A stretch of 34,689 nt of DNA, taken from assembly GCA_001770815.1 (NCBI GenBank), contig MESD01000115.1, forward strand, positions 1-34,689. The letters are read 5' to 3'. The first letter of the stretch is position 1, and the number at the start of each line of letters is the position of its first letter. Below the pieces are notes generated by a model. That model did not search any database. It was not told the origin of the DNA and saw nothing but the letters and a program-made list of their open reading frames with translations. A program made the translations under genes and the position numbers. Below, piece after piece: positions 14,435-23,666 of this stretch. This stretch comes from Burkholderiales bacterium RIFCSPHIGHO2_12_FULL_69_20. Its GTDB lineage: Bacteria > Pseudomonadota > Gammaproteobacteria > Burkholderiales > Burkholderiaceae_C.

Positions 14435-14994
14435 TTCTTTGGTGAAGCCAGATCGACGGTGAAACCAATGGGGCGGCTGGTGCGCCCGGGCGTCGCAGTC
14501 ATCTGGCGCAGGGCCTCGATCAAGCCGGTGATGGCCTGGTCGTGGGTGGAAAGCTTGCGCTCAAGTTCATCGAGCTTGATCGCCAGCTCTCGGTGGGTGC
14601 CCAGCAGCGAGCGCAACTGCACGAATGCCCGCACCACGAACACGCTCATCTCGATGGCGCGTTGGGAGTTGAGCACCGTGGCCGCCATCAGCGCACCATG
14701 TTCGGTGAAGACCTTGGGCGCGGTGCGCCGGCCACCGCGGCCAGGCGGCTTTGAGGTCACAAGTTGTGACCTCAAAGCCGCCACCTCGACCGCCGTCAGC
14801 TCGAACATGAAGTCGACCGGAAAGCGCAGCGTATTGCGCTTGACCGCCTGGTTCAGTGCCTTGGTCGGCACCCCGTAGAGCGCGGCGAGGTCGCTGTCGA
14901 GCATCACCTTGGCCTCGCGCACCCAGTGGATGTGCTGGGCCAATGCGGCCACAGCCAAACCGTCACCGTCGTCGTTCTCCTGGCGCTTGGTCAT
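14431..14994 (-). CDS. ORF6N-domain DNA-binding protein embedded in the ABC transporter operon
   Basis: The protein has 187 residues from the ATG at 14994, preceded by GGAGG at 8 nt. The ORF6N domain covers about residues 22-108: VMLDSDLAALYGVPTKALNQ, then RNTLRFPVDFMFELTAVEV, LRSQLVTS and RRTAPKVFTEHGALMAATVL. A likely coiled coil follows (about 130-165). ORF6N domains occur in phage antirepressor-like proteins (KilA-N/Bro group) and are often carried on mobile DNA. It separates permease and ATPase genes that are normally adjacent, yet overlaps the ATPase start by 4 nt. Its function here is unknown: local regulator, phage-derived cargo, or selfish gene. A perfect 39-bp palindrome lies inside the coding sequence. 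Confidence 0.9.
   Translation of the reverse strand: MTKRQENDDGDGLAVAALAQHIHWVREAKVMLDSDLAALYGVPTKALNQAVKRNTLRFPVDFMFELTAVEVAALRSQLVTSKPPGRGGRRTAPKVFTEHGALMAATVLNSQRAIEMSVFVVRAFVQLRSLLGTHRELAIKLDELERKLSTHDQAITGLIEALRQMTATPGRTSRPIGFTVDLASPKK
14744..14782. repeat. Perfect 39-bp palindrome inside the ORF6N coding sequence
   Basis: Arms 14744-14762 and 14764-14782 (19 bp each) are exact reverse complements around one central base (14763). On the coding strand it spans residues 72-84 and uses TTG AGG TCA CAA CTT and TCA codons, rare among the GC-ending codons of the same gene. Possibly an operator read by the ORF6N protein itself, a cruciform, or a strong mRNA hairpin. Confidence 0.85.
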
Positions 14995-15059
14995 GTGCTT
15001 GCCCTCCCTCTGCTCGGTATCGCGAGAGTCCGGGATCACGCTCGGCCCAGCCCACGCAC

Positions 15060-15839
15060 TCACCGCCCCAACTGCGCCCACGGGAACAGCCGCCGGTTGA
15101 AGGCCTTGAAGGCCATGTCGCTGACCAGCCCGATCACGCCGATGACGATGATGCCGAAGATGATCTGGTCGGTGGCCAGCAGCGCCTGGCTGTCGGTGAT
15201 CATGTGGCCGATGCCACTGCTGGCACCGATCAGCTCGGCCACGATCACGTAGGTCCAGGCCCAGCCCAGCACCATGCGCAGGATCTCGGCGATCTCGGGC
15301 GCGGCGCCGGGGATCAGCACCCGCTTGACCAGGCTGGCATCGCTGCTGCCCAGCGTGTAGGCGGCTTCGACCAGATCACGCCGGGTATTGCCCACCACCA
15401 CCGCGATCATCAGCACCAGCTGAAAGAAGCTGCCGATGAAGATCACCGCCAGCTTCTGCGCCTCGCCGATGCCGGCCCACAGGATCAGCAGCGGGATGAA
15501 GGCACTGGCCGGCAGATAACGCGCAAACGACACGAACGGTTCGAAGAAGGCTTCGACCGGCTTCCAGGCGCCCATCGCCACGCCCAGCGGCAAGGCCAGC
15601 ACGGCGGCGATGGCAAAGCCACCCAGCACCCGCCACACCGTCATGCCGATGTCGGTGGCAAAGCCCATCTCGGTGAGCAGCGTGTAACCGCTGCGCACCA
15701 TCGTGATCGGGTCGGCCAGAAAGGTCTTCTGCACGAAGCCGCCCAGCGTGGCCACCGCCCACACGGCAAAGAACAGCACGAAGAAGGCGATGCCGAGCAC
15801 GACGCGCGTGCCCGGTGCCACCGGCACCAGCGGTTTCAT
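15060..15839 (-). CDS. ABC transporter permease, NitT/TauT (SsuC/TauC) type
   Basis: Inner-membrane channel subunit of 259 residues. It has an N-terminal helix (VVLGIAFFVLFFAVWAVATL), then a binding-protein-dependent transport fold with about six helices. The cytoplasmic EAA-like loop reads EAAYTLGSSDASLVKRVLIPGAAPEI, where the ATPase docks. AAGGG precedes the ATG. It lies 19 nt after the substrate-binding-protein gene and is followed by a 65-nt gap and the ORF6N gene. Cotranscription with hutUH suggests uptake of histidine, urocanate or another imidazole compound; this is inference. Confidence 0.93.
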   Translation of the reverse strand: MKPLVPVAPGTRVVLGIAFFVLFFAVWAVATLGGFVQKTFLADPITMVRSGYTLLTEMGFATDIGMTVWRVLGGFAIAAVLALPLGVAMGAWKPVEAFFEPFVSFARYLPASAFIPLLILWAGIGEAQKLAVIFIGSFFQLVLMIAVVVGNTRRDLVEAAYTLGSSDASLVKRVLIPGAAPEIAEILRMVLGWAWTYVIVAELIGASSGIGHMITDSQALLATDQIIFGIIVIGVIGLVSDMAFKAFNRRLFPWAQLGR

Positions 15840-15858
15840 CGACGATCGCCCTTGCGGC

Positions 15859-16803
15859 TTATTTCAGAAAACGCGTATCGGCCAGCTTGGTCAGGTCCGG
15901 CATCTGCCGGATGATGCCGCTCTCCAGCAGCAGCGCAGCCGCCTCCTTGCTGAACTCGGCATGCTCGCCGGCGAAGAACTTCTGGTTCGCCTCGCGGTCT
16001 TGCCAGCGCAGGTAGGCCTGGCTCTTCTCGAAGGCCTCGGCGCTCTGCTTCACATCCGCGCCCATGATCTGGAAGCTCTTCTTCGGCTCGGCCTTGATCA
16101 TCGCCAGCGCGTCGAAGTAGCCATCGGCCAGCGCCTTGGCGGCCTTGGGGTTCTCGGCCAGAAACTTGGGCGTGCAGCCGAAGGTGTCCATCACCATCGG
16201 GTAGTCCAGCGTGGTGGCGATGATCTTGCCAGCCTCGGGCTTGGCCCGCACCGCGCCCAGGTAGGGCTCGTAGGTCATCGCGGCGTCCACGCCGTCGGTG
16301 CCGGCGATCATCGCGTTGGCGGCGGCCTGCGGCGACAGGTTGACCACCTTCACGTCCTTGATCGACAGGCCGTTCTTCTTCAGCATCCAGGCCAGGCCGA
16401 AGTACGGTGCGGTGCCCGGTGCATCGGCGGCCACGGTCTTGCCCTTCAGGTCGCTGATCTTGGTGATGTGCGGCTTGACCACCATGCCGTCGGCGCCGTA
16501 GCTCTTGTCGAGCTGGAAGATCTGCGTGGTGGCCACGCCGTTGGCGTTCCAGACCACCCAGGTCTCGACCGTGGTGGCGGCGCACTGGATGTCGCCCGAG
16601 GCGATCGCCAGGTGGCGGTCTTTCTGCGGAATCTTCTTGATAGCCACGTCCAGCCCGTGCTTCTTGAACAGACCCGCCTCCTTGGCCAGCGTCAGCGGCG
16701 CAAAGCCGGTCCAGCCCGAGATGCCGATGGCGATCTTGGTGTCTTGCGCCGAGACGGCGCCGAAGGCGCTGGCCAGGGCCAGGGCGACGAGAGATTTCTT
16801 CAT
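15859..16803 (-). CDS. ABC transporter substrate-binding protein, NMT1/SsuA-like (NitT/TauT family)
   Basis: Periplasmic receptor of 314 residues with a Sec signal ending near AVSA|QD (residue 19). The mature protein shows the family pattern: IGISGWTGFAPLTLAKEAGLFKKHGLDV, IASGDIQCAATTVETW, and DLKGKTVAADAPGTAPYFGLAWML. AGGAG lies upstream of the ATG at 16803. The gene starts 38 nt after hutH with no terminator between them, so it is probably part of the hutU-hutH operon. No hutXWV/HisJ-type transporter is present in the window, so this ABC system may replace it. Confidence 0.93.
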   Translation of the reverse strand: MKKSLVALALASAFGAVSAQDTKIAIGISGWTGFAPLTLAKEAGLFKKHGLDVAIKKIPQKDRHLAIASGDIQCAATTVETWVVWNANGVATTQIFQLDKSYGADGMVVKPHITKISDLKGKTVAADAPGTAPYFGLAWMLKKNGLSIKDVKVVNLSPQAAANAMIAGTDGVDAAMTYEPYLGAVRAKPEAGKIIATTLDYPMVMDTFGCTPKFLAENPKAAKALADGYFDALAMIKAEPKKSFQIMGADVKQSAEAFEKSQAYLRWQDREANQKFFAGEHAEFSKEAAALLLESGIIRQMPDLTKLADTRFLK

Positions 16804-16841
16804 GGAGGCTCCTCTTGGGGTTGGGGGTCAGACGGGTGGGT

Positions 16842-18392
16842 TCAGGCCGGTATCCACAGCGCCGGCAGCTCGGGCAGCTGGTGCAAGATGCGCGCCAGCG
16901 CGCCGTCGCGCACCAGCGCGGTGGCCTGCGCGATGTCGGGCGCAATGTAGCGGTCTAACGCCATCGCGGGGCAGTGCGCACGCAGTTCGGCGTGCGCCGC
17001 CTCCAGCACCGGCGAGCTGGCCAGCGGCCGCAGGAAGTCGATGCCCTGCGCGGCGGCCAGCAGCTCGATGCCCAGGATATGCGCCACGTTGGCGATCATC
17101 GGCTGCAGCCGGCGCGCGGCGAAGGTGGCCATGCTCACGTGGTCTTCCTGGTTGGCGCTGGTGGGCAGGCTGTCGACGCTGGCCGGGTGGGCCATCGACT
17201 TGTTCTCCGACGCCAGCGCTGCGGCGGTGACATGGGCGATCATGAAGCCGCTGTTCAGGCCCGCATTGGCGGTCAGAAAGGGCGGCAGCCGCGACACGCT
17301 GCTGTCGATCAGCATGGCGATGCGGCGCTCGGCGATGGCGCCCACCTCGGCGATGGCGCAGGCCATCGCATCGGCGGCCAGTGCCACCGGCTCGGCGTGG
17401 AAGTTGCCACCGCTGATCATCATGCCGTCCTCGGCAAAGACCAGCGGGTTGTCGGTCACCGCATTGGCCTCGCGCAGCAGCACCAGCGCGGCATGGCGCA
17501 GTTGGTCGAGGCAGGCGCCGACGACCTGCGGCTGGCAACGCAGGCAGTAGGGGTCTTGCACGCGGTCGTCGCCTTCGGCATGGCTGGCGCGGATCGCGCT
17601 GCCGGCGAGCAAGGCCCGGTAGTAGCGTGCCACGTCGATCTGGCCGGGCTGCCCGCGCAGCGCGTGGATGCGCGGGTCGAACGGGCCGTCGCTGCCACGC
17701 GCGGCATCCACCGTCAGCGCACCCACCACCAACGCCGACTCGAGCACCGGCTCGAAGCTGAACAGCGCGTGCAACGCCAGCGCAGTGCTGGTCTGCGTGC
17801 CGTTGATCAGCGCCAGGCCTTCCTTGGCTTCGAGCGCGAGTGGTGCGATGCGGTGCTGCTGCAGCACTGGCGCGGCCGGCTGGCGCTGGCCGTCGACCAC
17901 GAACTCGCCCTCGCCGATCAGCGCCAGCACCATGTGCGCCAGCGGCGCCAGATCACCCGAGGCGCCGACCGAGCCCTGGCTGGGCACGAAGGGGATCAGG
18001 CCGGCGTTGTGCACCGCCAGCAGCGTATCGATCACCACCGGCCGCACGCCCGAGTAGCCCCGCGCCAGGCTGGCTGCCTTGGTCGCCAGCATCAAGCGCA
18101 GCACCGGTGCGGCCAGCGGCTCGCCCACGCCCACGCTGTGCGAGCGGATCAGGTTGCGCTGCAGCGTGGCCAGGTCGTCGGTGCTGATGCGCGTGCCCGC
18201 CAGCTTGCCGAAACCGGTGTTGACGCCGTAGACCGGCGCATCGCCGGCCGCCGCACGCTGCACCACCGCCGCGCTGGCCTGGATCCCCGGCAGCGCGGCC
18301 GGGTGAATCATCAGTGGTTGCGGTTTGCCAGAACCACCGGCGTGGATGGCCTGCAGTTCGTCGAGCGAGAGTTGTCCGGGGCGCAGCAGCAT
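16842..18392 (-). CDS. hutH: Histidine ammonia-lyase
   Basis: First step of histidine breakdown: L-histidine to urocanate and ammonia, in the cytoplasm. The protein has 516 residues. The self-forming MIO cofactor tripeptide Ala-Ser-Gly is at 144-146 in [15 protein letters not shown]. The catalytic Tyr region [10 protein letters not shown] (55-64) and LINGTQ are present. The start at 18392 shares one base with the hutU stop (TGATG), so the two are translationally coupled. Length and motifs match the family along the whole protein. Confidence 0.97.
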   Translation of the reverse strand: MLLRPGQLSLDELQAIHAGGSGKPQPLMIHPAALPGIQASAAVVQRAAAGDAPVYGVNTGFGKLAGTRISTDDLATLQRNLIRSHSVGVGEPLAAPVLRLMLATKAASLARGYSGVRPVVIDTLLAVHNAGLIPFVPSQGSVGASGDLAPLAHMVLALIGEGEFVVDGQRQPAAPVLQQHRIAPLALEAKEGLALINGTQTSTALALHALFSFEPVLESALVVGALTVDAARGSDGPFDPRIHALRGQPGQIDVARYYRALLAGSAIRASHAEGDDRVQDPYCLRCQPQVVGACLDQLRHAALVLLREANAVTDNPLVFAEDGMMISGGNFHAEPVALAADAMACAIAEVGAIAERRIAMLIDSSVSRLPPFLTANAGLNSGFMIAHVTAAALASENKSMAHPASVDSLPTSANQEDHVSMATFAARRLQPMIANVAHILGIELLAAAQGIDFLRPLASSPVLEAAHAELRAHCPAMALDRYIAPDIAQATALVRDGALARILHQLPELPALWIPA

Positions 18393-20128
18393 CAGCGCGC
18401 TCCGCCGTTGACCATCGGCAGGTCCAGCCCCTGCTCGCGGGCGCAGGCCACGGCCTCGTCGTAGCCGGCGTCGGCATGGCGCATCACGCCGGTGGCGGGG
18501 TCGTTCCACAGCACACGCGCTATGCGCCTGGCCGCGGCGTCGGTGCCGTCGCAGACGATCACCACGCCGCTGTGCTGGCTGTAGCCCATGCCCACGCCGC
18601 CGCCGTGGTGCAGGCTGACCCAGGTGGCACCGCCCGCGGTGTTGAGCAGCGCATTCAGAAGCGGCCAATCGCTCACCGCATCGCTGCCGTCCATCATGGC
18701 CTCGGTCTCGCGGTTCGGGCTGGCCACGCTGCCGCTGTCGAGGTGGTCGCGGCCGATCACGATCGGCGCCTTCAGCTCGCCCGACTTCACCATCTCATTG
18801 AAGGCCAGCCCGGCGCGGTCGCGCTCGCCCAGCCCGATCCAGCAGATGCGCGCCGGCAGGCCCTGGAAGGCGATGCGCTCGCCGGCCATGTCCAGCCAGC
18901 GGTGCAGGTGCGCATCCTCGGGGAACAGTTCCTTCATCTTGGCGTCGGTCTTGCGGATGTCTTCCGGATCACCCGACAGCGCCACCCAGCGGAACGGCCC
19001 CTTGCCGCGGCAGAACAGCGGCCGCACATAGGCCGGCACGAAACCAGGGAAATTGAAGGCGTTCGTCACGCCCGCATCGAAGGCCACCTGGCGGATGTTG
19101 TTGCCGTAGTCGACGGTGGGCACGCCCATGGCCTGGAAATCCAGCATCGCTTGCACATGCACCGCGCAACTCTGCGCCGCGGCCTGGCGCAGGCCGGCGT
19201 GGGCCGCATCGTCGGCCTGTGCGGCTTGCCACTGCGCCACCGTCCAGCCCGAAGGCAGGTAGCCGTTGACCAGGTCGTGCGCGCTGGTCTGGTCGGTCAC
19301 CAGATCGGGCCGCAGGCCGCCGGCCCGGGCGCGTCGCGCCAGCTCGGGCAGCAGGTCGGCGGCGTTGCCCAGCAGGCCGACCGACTTGGCCTGGCCGGTA
19401 GCGGTGTAGTGGGCGATGCGCGCCAGCGCGTCGTCCAAATCGTTGGCCTGTTCGTCGAGGTAGCGGCTGCGCAGGCGGAAATCGATGCGGCTCTGCTGGC
19501 ACTCGATGTTAAGCGAGCAGGCGCCGGCGAAGGTGGCGGCCAGCGGCTGCGCGCCGCCCATGCCGCCCAGGCCGGCGGTCAGGATCCACCGGCCTTGCAG
19601 ACTGCCGTTGTAGTGCTGCCGGCCGGCCTCGACGAAGGTCTCGTAGGTGCCTTGCACGATGCCCTGGCTGCCGATGTAGATCCAGCTGCCCGCGGTCATC
19701 TGGCCGTACATCATCAGGCCCTTGCGGTCCAACTCGCTGAAGTGCTCCCAGGTGGCCCACTTGGGCACCAGGTTGCTGTTGGCGATCAACACCCGCGGCG
19801 CATCGGCATGGGTGCGGAACACGCCCACCGGCTTGCCGCTCTGCACCAGCAGGGTCTCGTCGTCACCCAGCTTGCGCAGGCTGTCGAGGATGGCCTCGTA
19901 GCAGTCCCAGTTGCGCGCGGCCTTGCCGATGCCGCCGTAGACCACCAGTGCGTCGGGGTTCTCGGCCACCTCGGGGTCGAGGTTGTTCTGCAGCATGCGG
20001 TAGGCGGCTTCGATCAGCCAGTTGCGGCAGCTGAGGGTGGTGCCGCGCGGCGCACGCACCGGGTGCGGCTGCGCCGGCGACTTGGCAGCGGATTGGGCAA
20101 CGGCGTGGACGGCGGAGAGGTCGGTCAT
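18392..20128 (-). CDS. hutU: Urocanate hydratase
   Basis: Second step: urocanate to imidazolonepropionate, using tightly bound NAD+. The protein has 578 residues from the ATG at 20128; the frame extends to 20272 but would cross the control region. Family motifs: [32 protein letters not shown], the nucleotide-binding [22 protein letters not shown] and [18 protein letters not shown]. The ribosome-binding site is weak. It is the first gene of the minus-strand hut operon, controlled from the shared region with the hutC operator. Confidence 0.97.
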   Translation of the reverse strand: MTDLSAVHAVAQSAAKSPAQPHPVRAPRGTTLSCRNWLIEAAYRMLQNNLDPEVAENPDALVVYGGIGKAARNWDCYEAILDSLRKLGDDETLLVQSGKPVGVFRTHADAPRVLIANSNLVPKWATWEHFSELDRKGLMMYGQMTAGSWIYIGSQGIVQGTYETFVEAGRQHYNGSLQGRWILTAGLGGMGGAQPLAATFAGACSLNIECQQSRIDFRLRSRYLDEQANDLDDALARIAHYTATGQAKSVGLLGNAADLLPELARRARAGGLRPDLVTDQTSAHDLVNGYLPSGWTVAQWQAAQADDAAHAGLRQAAAQSCAVHVQAMLDFQAMGVPTVDYGNNIRQVAFDAGVTNAFNFPGFVPAYVRPLFCRGKGPFRWVALSGDPEDIRKTDAKMKELFPEDAHLHRWLDMAGERIAFQGLPARICWIGLGERDRAGLAFNEMVKSGELKAPIVIGRDHLDSGSVASPNRETEAMMDGSDAVSDWPLLNALLNTAGGATWVSLHHGGGVGMGYSQHSGVVIVCDGTDAAARRIARVLWNDPATGVMRHADAGYDEAVACAREQGLDLPMVNGGAR

Positions 20129-20205
20129 GGTGGGGCCCCGGCGTGGTTGGGTGGTGAAGTTGAATCCGTGCAGGCGCCGAGCCGCTGGGGCTCGATAGGG
20201 GTTGA

Positions 20206-20234
20206 ATCCTACTTGTCTAGACAAGCAACCGCAA
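20206..20234 (-). promoter_or_regulatory. Candidate sigma70 promoter for hutU-hutH
   Basis: On the minus strand, TTGCGG (20234-20229) and TAGGAT (20211-20206) are separated by 17 bp. The palindromic operator occupies most of the spacer, an arrangement suited to repression by HutC. Confidence 0.4.
20212..20225. promoter_or_regulatory. HutC-type operator (perfect 14-bp palindrome)
   Basis: CTTGTCTAGACAAG is a perfect palindrome between the divergent hutU and hutC genes. Its CTTGT/ACAAG arms resemble the hut operators recognised by HutC in pseudomonads. It overlaps candidate promoters in both directions, so one site could repress both operons until urocanate binds HutC. Confidence 0.8.
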
Positions 20235-20241
20235 GTAGCAT
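20213..20241 (+). promoter_or_regulatory. Candidate promoter for hutC, possibly giving a leaderless mRNA
   Basis: TTGTCT (20213-20218) and TAGCAT (20236-20241) lie 17 bp apart, with the -35 inside the operator. A start about 7 bp after the -10 would fall at the hutC ATG (20247), which has no ribosome-binding site. Confidence 0.3.
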
Positions 20242-20246
20242 GGGTC

Positions 20247-20990
20247 ATGGTTTCTACCCAGTCACCGTCCACTGCACCCGCCCCCGCGCCGCGTCTGGCG
20301 CCTTATGCCCGGGTCAAGCAATCCTTGAAGGACGGCCTGGCCTCAGGCCGCTGGCCCGCCGGTGCGCTGATGCCATCCGAGGCCGAACTGGTGGCGCAGT
20401 TCGGTGTCAGCCGCATGACGGTCAACCGCGCGCTGCGCGAGCTGCAGGCCGAGGGCCTGGTGCGCCGCGAGCAAGGCGTGGGCACCTTCGCAGCGCAGCT
20501 GCACCGCGTGGCCTCCACGCTGACCATCCGCGATCTGCACGAGGAGATCGAGGCGCGTGGCCACCAGCACCACGCGGTAGTGAAGCTGCAGCGCAGCGAG
20601 AAGGCGCCCGCCGCGCTGGCCGAGCAACTGAGCCTGGCGCCCGGCGCGAAGGTCTTCCACACGCTGATCGTGCACCACGAGAACGGCGTGCCGCTGCAAC
20701 TGGAAGATCGCTACGTCAACCCCGCCTGCTCGCCCGGCTACCTGGATTCCGACTTCAGCCGCACCACGCCCACCCAGGTGCTGTTCGACACCACCGCGCT
20801 GTGGCGTGCGCAGTACGCCATCGAGGCCGAGCCCGCCACTGCCGACGAGGCCCGGCTGCTGGGCATCGCCCCCGGCACCGCCTGCCTGGTGGTGACGCGC
20901 CGCACCTTCACCCGCGATGCCACCATCACGCTGGCGCGGTTGGTGCATCCCGGCCAGCGTTATGTGTTGCAGGGCGAGTTCCAGCCATGA
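20247..20990 (+). CDS. hutC: Histidine utilisation repressor HutC (GntR/HutC family)
   Basis: The protein has 247 residues. The N-terminal winged helix-turn-helix (about 18-85) reads [50 protein letters not shown] and [11 protein letters not shown]. The C-terminal UTRA effector domain (about 95-240) contains the [20 protein letters not shown] segment typical of HutC. Urocanate is the usual inducer. The gene heads the plus-strand operon and lies beside its own probable operator, implying autoregulation. No clear ribosome-binding site precedes the ATG. The stop overlaps hutD (ATGA). Confidence 0.95.
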   Translation: MVSTQSPSTAPAPAPRLAPYARVKQSLKDGLASGRWPAGALMPSEAELVAQFGVSRMTVNRALRELQAEGLVRREQGVGTFAAQLHRVASTLTIRDLHEEIEARGHQHHAVVKLQRSEKAPAALAEQLSLAPGAKVFHTLIVHHENGVPLQLEDRYVNPACSPGYLDSDFSRTTPTQVLFDTTALWRAQYAIEAEPATADEARLLGIAPGTACLVVTRRTFTRDATITLARLVHPGQRYVLQGEFQP

Positions 20991-21577
20991 ACGGCCCGCG
21001 CTTGGTGATGCTCGACGATGTCCCGCCGCAGCCCTGGCGCAACGGCGGTGGCCTCACCCGCGAGCTGTTCACCTGGCCCGCCGCCGGGCCCTGGCAGTGG
21101 CGCATCAGCGTGGCCGACATCGAGCGCGACGGGCCGTTCTCGGCCTTCGACGGCGTGGACCGCTGGTTCACCGTGCTGCAGGGCGCGGGGGTGCGGCTGC
21201 TGCTGCCGGCGGGGGCCGTCGACCTGCACACCGGCAGCGCGCCGCTGCACTTTGCCGGTGAGGCCGCGCCCGGCTGCACGCTGACCGACGGCGCCACACG
21301 CGATCTCAACCTGATGGTGCAGCGCGCGGCCGGCCGCGGTGCGATGCAGCGGCTGCAGCCGGGGGTGGGCTGGACCGATGCCGCTCCACTGCGGGCCCTG
21401 TTCACCGCCCAGCCGCTGATGCTGCGCATCGATGATCAAGCGGCCGTGGCCGTGCCGGCCTGGTCGCTGGCGGTCAGCACCCAGGCTGCTCACCAGCGCT
21501 GGTGGGCCGATGGTGCCGGCGCAGCGCCGCAGGCCTGGTGGCTGGCGTTCGACCCCAACACCGGAGCCTCATCGTGA
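20987..21577 (+). CDS. hutD: HutD family protein
   Basis: The protein has 196 residues and a cupin-like fold. The family signature is at the N-terminus: [19 protein letters not shown], then [24 protein letters not shown]. HutD does not catalyse a known pathway step; it is thought to tune hut expression or buffer urocanate in some bacteria. The ATG at 20987 overlaps the hutC stop, and its own stop overlaps the hutI GTG. Confidence 0.92.
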   Translation: MNGPRLVMLDDVPPQPWRNGGGLTRELFTWPAAGPWQWRISVADIERDGPFSAFDGVDRWFTVLQGAGVRLLLPAGAVDLHTGSAPLHFAGEAAPGCTLTDGATRDLNLMVQRAAGRGAMQRLQPGVGWTDAAPLRALFTAQPLMLRIDDQAAVAVPAWSLAVSTQAAHQRWWADGAGAAPQAWWLAFDPNTGASS

Positions 21578-22851
21578 CCGACCCCAGCGCAGCCCTCACC
21601 CTCTGGCGCGACGCCCGCCTGGCCACGATGCAGCCCGGCAGCGCCTGGGGCTGGATCGAAGACGGCGCCCTGCTGGTGCACGATGGCCTGCTGCGCTGGG
21701 TCGGCCCGGCCCGCGAGCTGCCCGCCGCGTGGGCCGCCCAGGCCATCACCGAGCATTCGCTGGGCAACGCCGTGGTCACGCCCGGCCTGGTCGATTGCCA
21801 CAGCCACCTGGTCTACGGCGGCCACCGCGCGCACGAGTTCGAGCTGCGCCTGGCCGGCGCCAGCTACGAGCAGATCGCGCGCGCCGGCGGCGGCATCCAG
21901 TCCACCGTGGCCGCCACCCGCAACACCGACGAGGCCGCCCTCTACGCTGCCGCCCTGCCCCGCGCCCGCGCGCTGATGGCCGAGGGCGTGACCACGCTGG
22001 AGATCAAGTCGGGCTACGGCCTGTCGGCCGAGCACGAGGCACGCTGCCTGCGCGTGGCGCGCCGCCTCGGCTGCGATCTGCCGCTGACCGTGCGCTGCAC
22101 CAGCCTGGCCGCACATGCACTGCCTCCCGAGTTTGCCGGCCGGCCCGATGCCTACATCGATGCCGCCTGCGCCTGGCTGCCGGGCCTGGTTGAACAAGGC
22201 CTGGTCGACGCGGTCGATGCCTTCTGCGACCACATCGCCTTCACGCCCGACCAGACCCGCCGCATGTTCGACACCGCCCGCGCCTTGGGGCTGCCGGTCA
22301 AGCTGCATGCCGAGCAGCTGAGCAACCAGCACGGCGCCGCACTGGCGGCGGGTTATCAGGCGCTGTCGTGCGACCACCTCGAGCACCTCGACGACGCCGG
22401 CATCCAGGCCATGGCCGCTGCCGGCACGGTGGCGGTGCTGCTGCCGGGCGCGTTCTACTTTCTGCGCGAAACCAGGCTGCCGCCGATCGCCGCGCTGCGC
22501 GAGGCCGGCGTGCCGATCGCCATTGCCACCGACCACAATCCCGGCTCGTCGCCCGGGCTGTCGCTGCTGCTGATGCTCAACATGGCCTGCACCTTGATGC
22601 GGCTGACGCCCGAGGAAGCGCTGCGTGGCGCCACCCAGCATGCCGCGCGGGCGTTGGGGCTGGGCGCCAGCCACGGCCAGCTCGAAGCCGGTTTGGCCGC
22701 TGACTTCGTCGCCTGGGATGTCGACCATCCGCGCGAGCTGGCCTACTGGTTCGGCCGCAACCCCTGCCGGCGCATCGTGCGCGCCGGCGTGGACACCACC
22801 GCCTTCAACACCGCCTTCACCACCGCCTTCACCCCGGACACCCTGCCATGA
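21574..22851 (+). CDS. hutI: Imidazolonepropionase
   Basis: Third step: hydrolysis of imidazolonepropionate to N-formimino-L-glutamate. The protein has 425 residues from GTG 21574, chosen because GGAG lies 7 nt upstream and the GTGA overlaps the hutD stop; longer starts run back through hutD. Amidohydrolase metal ligands are seen: H76 and H78 in [18 protein letters not shown], His in KLHAEQLS, the CDHLEHL segment, and Asp in [11 protein letters not shown]. The stop overlaps the hutG start (ATGA). Confidence 0.96.
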   Translation: MTDPSAALTLWRDARLATMQPGSAWGWIEDGALLVHDGLLRWVGPARELPAAWAAQAITEHSLGNAVVTPGLVDCHSHLVYGGHRAHEFELRLAGASYEQIARAGGGIQSTVAATRNTDEAALYAAALPRARALMAEGVTTLEIKSGYGLSAEHEARCLRVARRLGCDLPLTVRCTSLAAHALPPEFAGRPDAYIDAACAWLPGLVEQGLVDAVDAFCDHIAFTPDQTRRMFDTARALGLPVKLHAEQLSNQHGAALAAGYQALSCDHLEHLDDAGIQAMAAAGTVAVLLPGAFYFLRETRLPPIAALREAGVPIAIATDHNPGSSPGLSLLLMLNMACTLMRLTPEEALRGATQHAARALGLGASHGQLEAGLAADFVAWDVDHPRELAYWFGRNPCRRIVRAGVDTTAFNTAFTTAFTPDTLP

Positions 22852-23642
22852 CCGATGCCGTCTTCACCCTGCACCGCGGCACCGCGCCGCTGCTGCTGAG
22901 CCTGCCGCACGTGGGCACCGAGTTGCCCGAGGCCCTGCGAGCGCGGCTGGTCGATCGCGCCCTGGCGGTGGAAGACACCGACTGGCACCTCGATCGCCTG
23001 TACACCTTTGCCCGCAGCCTGGGCGCCAGCGTGCTGGTGCCGCGCCACAGCCGCTTCCTGGTCGACCTGAACCGCCCGCCCGAAAACGTGCCGATGTACC
23101 CCGGTGCCAACAACACCGGGCTGTGCCCGACCACCTTCTTCACCGGTGAGCCGCTGTACCGCGACGGCCAGGCGCCCGACGCCACCGAGATGGCCGATCG
23201 GGTGGCACGTTATTGGCAGCCCTACCACGACGCGCTGGCCGGCGAGCTGGCGCGGCTGCGCAGCACGCATGCCAACGTGGTGCTGTTCGACGGGCACAGC
23301 ATCAAGAGCGTTCTGCCCTGGTTGTTCGACGGCCAGTTGCCCGACCTGAACCTGGGCACCGCCAACGGCCAGAGTTGCGCGCCCGCGCTGCGCGATGCGC
23401 TGGGCCAGGTGCTGAGCAGCCAATCGGCCTACACGCAGGTGGTCGATGGCCGCTTCAAGGGCGGCTACATCACCCGCCACTACGGCCAGCCCGAGGTCGG
23501 CATCCACGCGGTGCAGCTGGAGATGTGCTGGCGCTGCTACATGGACGAAGCGCCGCCGTATGCCTGGCATGAAGGCCGTGCCGCGTTGGTGCAGCCGCTG
23601 TTGCTGCAGCTGGTGCAGGCCATGCTGCGCTTCGCCGCCTGA
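22848..23642 (+). CDS. hutG: N-formylglutamate deformylase (N-formylglutamate amidohydrolase)
   Basis: Last step of this version of the pathway: N-formylglutamate to glutamate and formate. The protein has 264 residues. Family blocks: [14 protein letters not shown] (metal-binding His21), [50 protein letters not shown] and [12 protein letters not shown]. It is encoded with hutF, which makes its substrate, and overlaps hutI by 4 nt. Confidence 0.96.
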   Translation: MTDAVFTLHRGTAPLLLSLPHVGTELPEALRARLVDRALAVEDTDWHLDRLYTFARSLGASVLVPRHSRFLVDLNRPPENVPMYPGANNTGLCPTTFFTGEPLYRDGQAPDATEMADRVARYWQPYHDALAGELARLRSTHANVVLFDGHSIKSVLPWLFDGQLPDLNLGTANGQSCAPALRDALGQVLSSQSAYTQVVDGRFKGGYITRHYGQPEVGIHAVQLEMCWRCYMDEAPPYAWHEGRAALVQPLLLQLVQAMLRFAA

Positions 23643-23666
23643 CCCCACCCCTGTCGACCACCGGCC

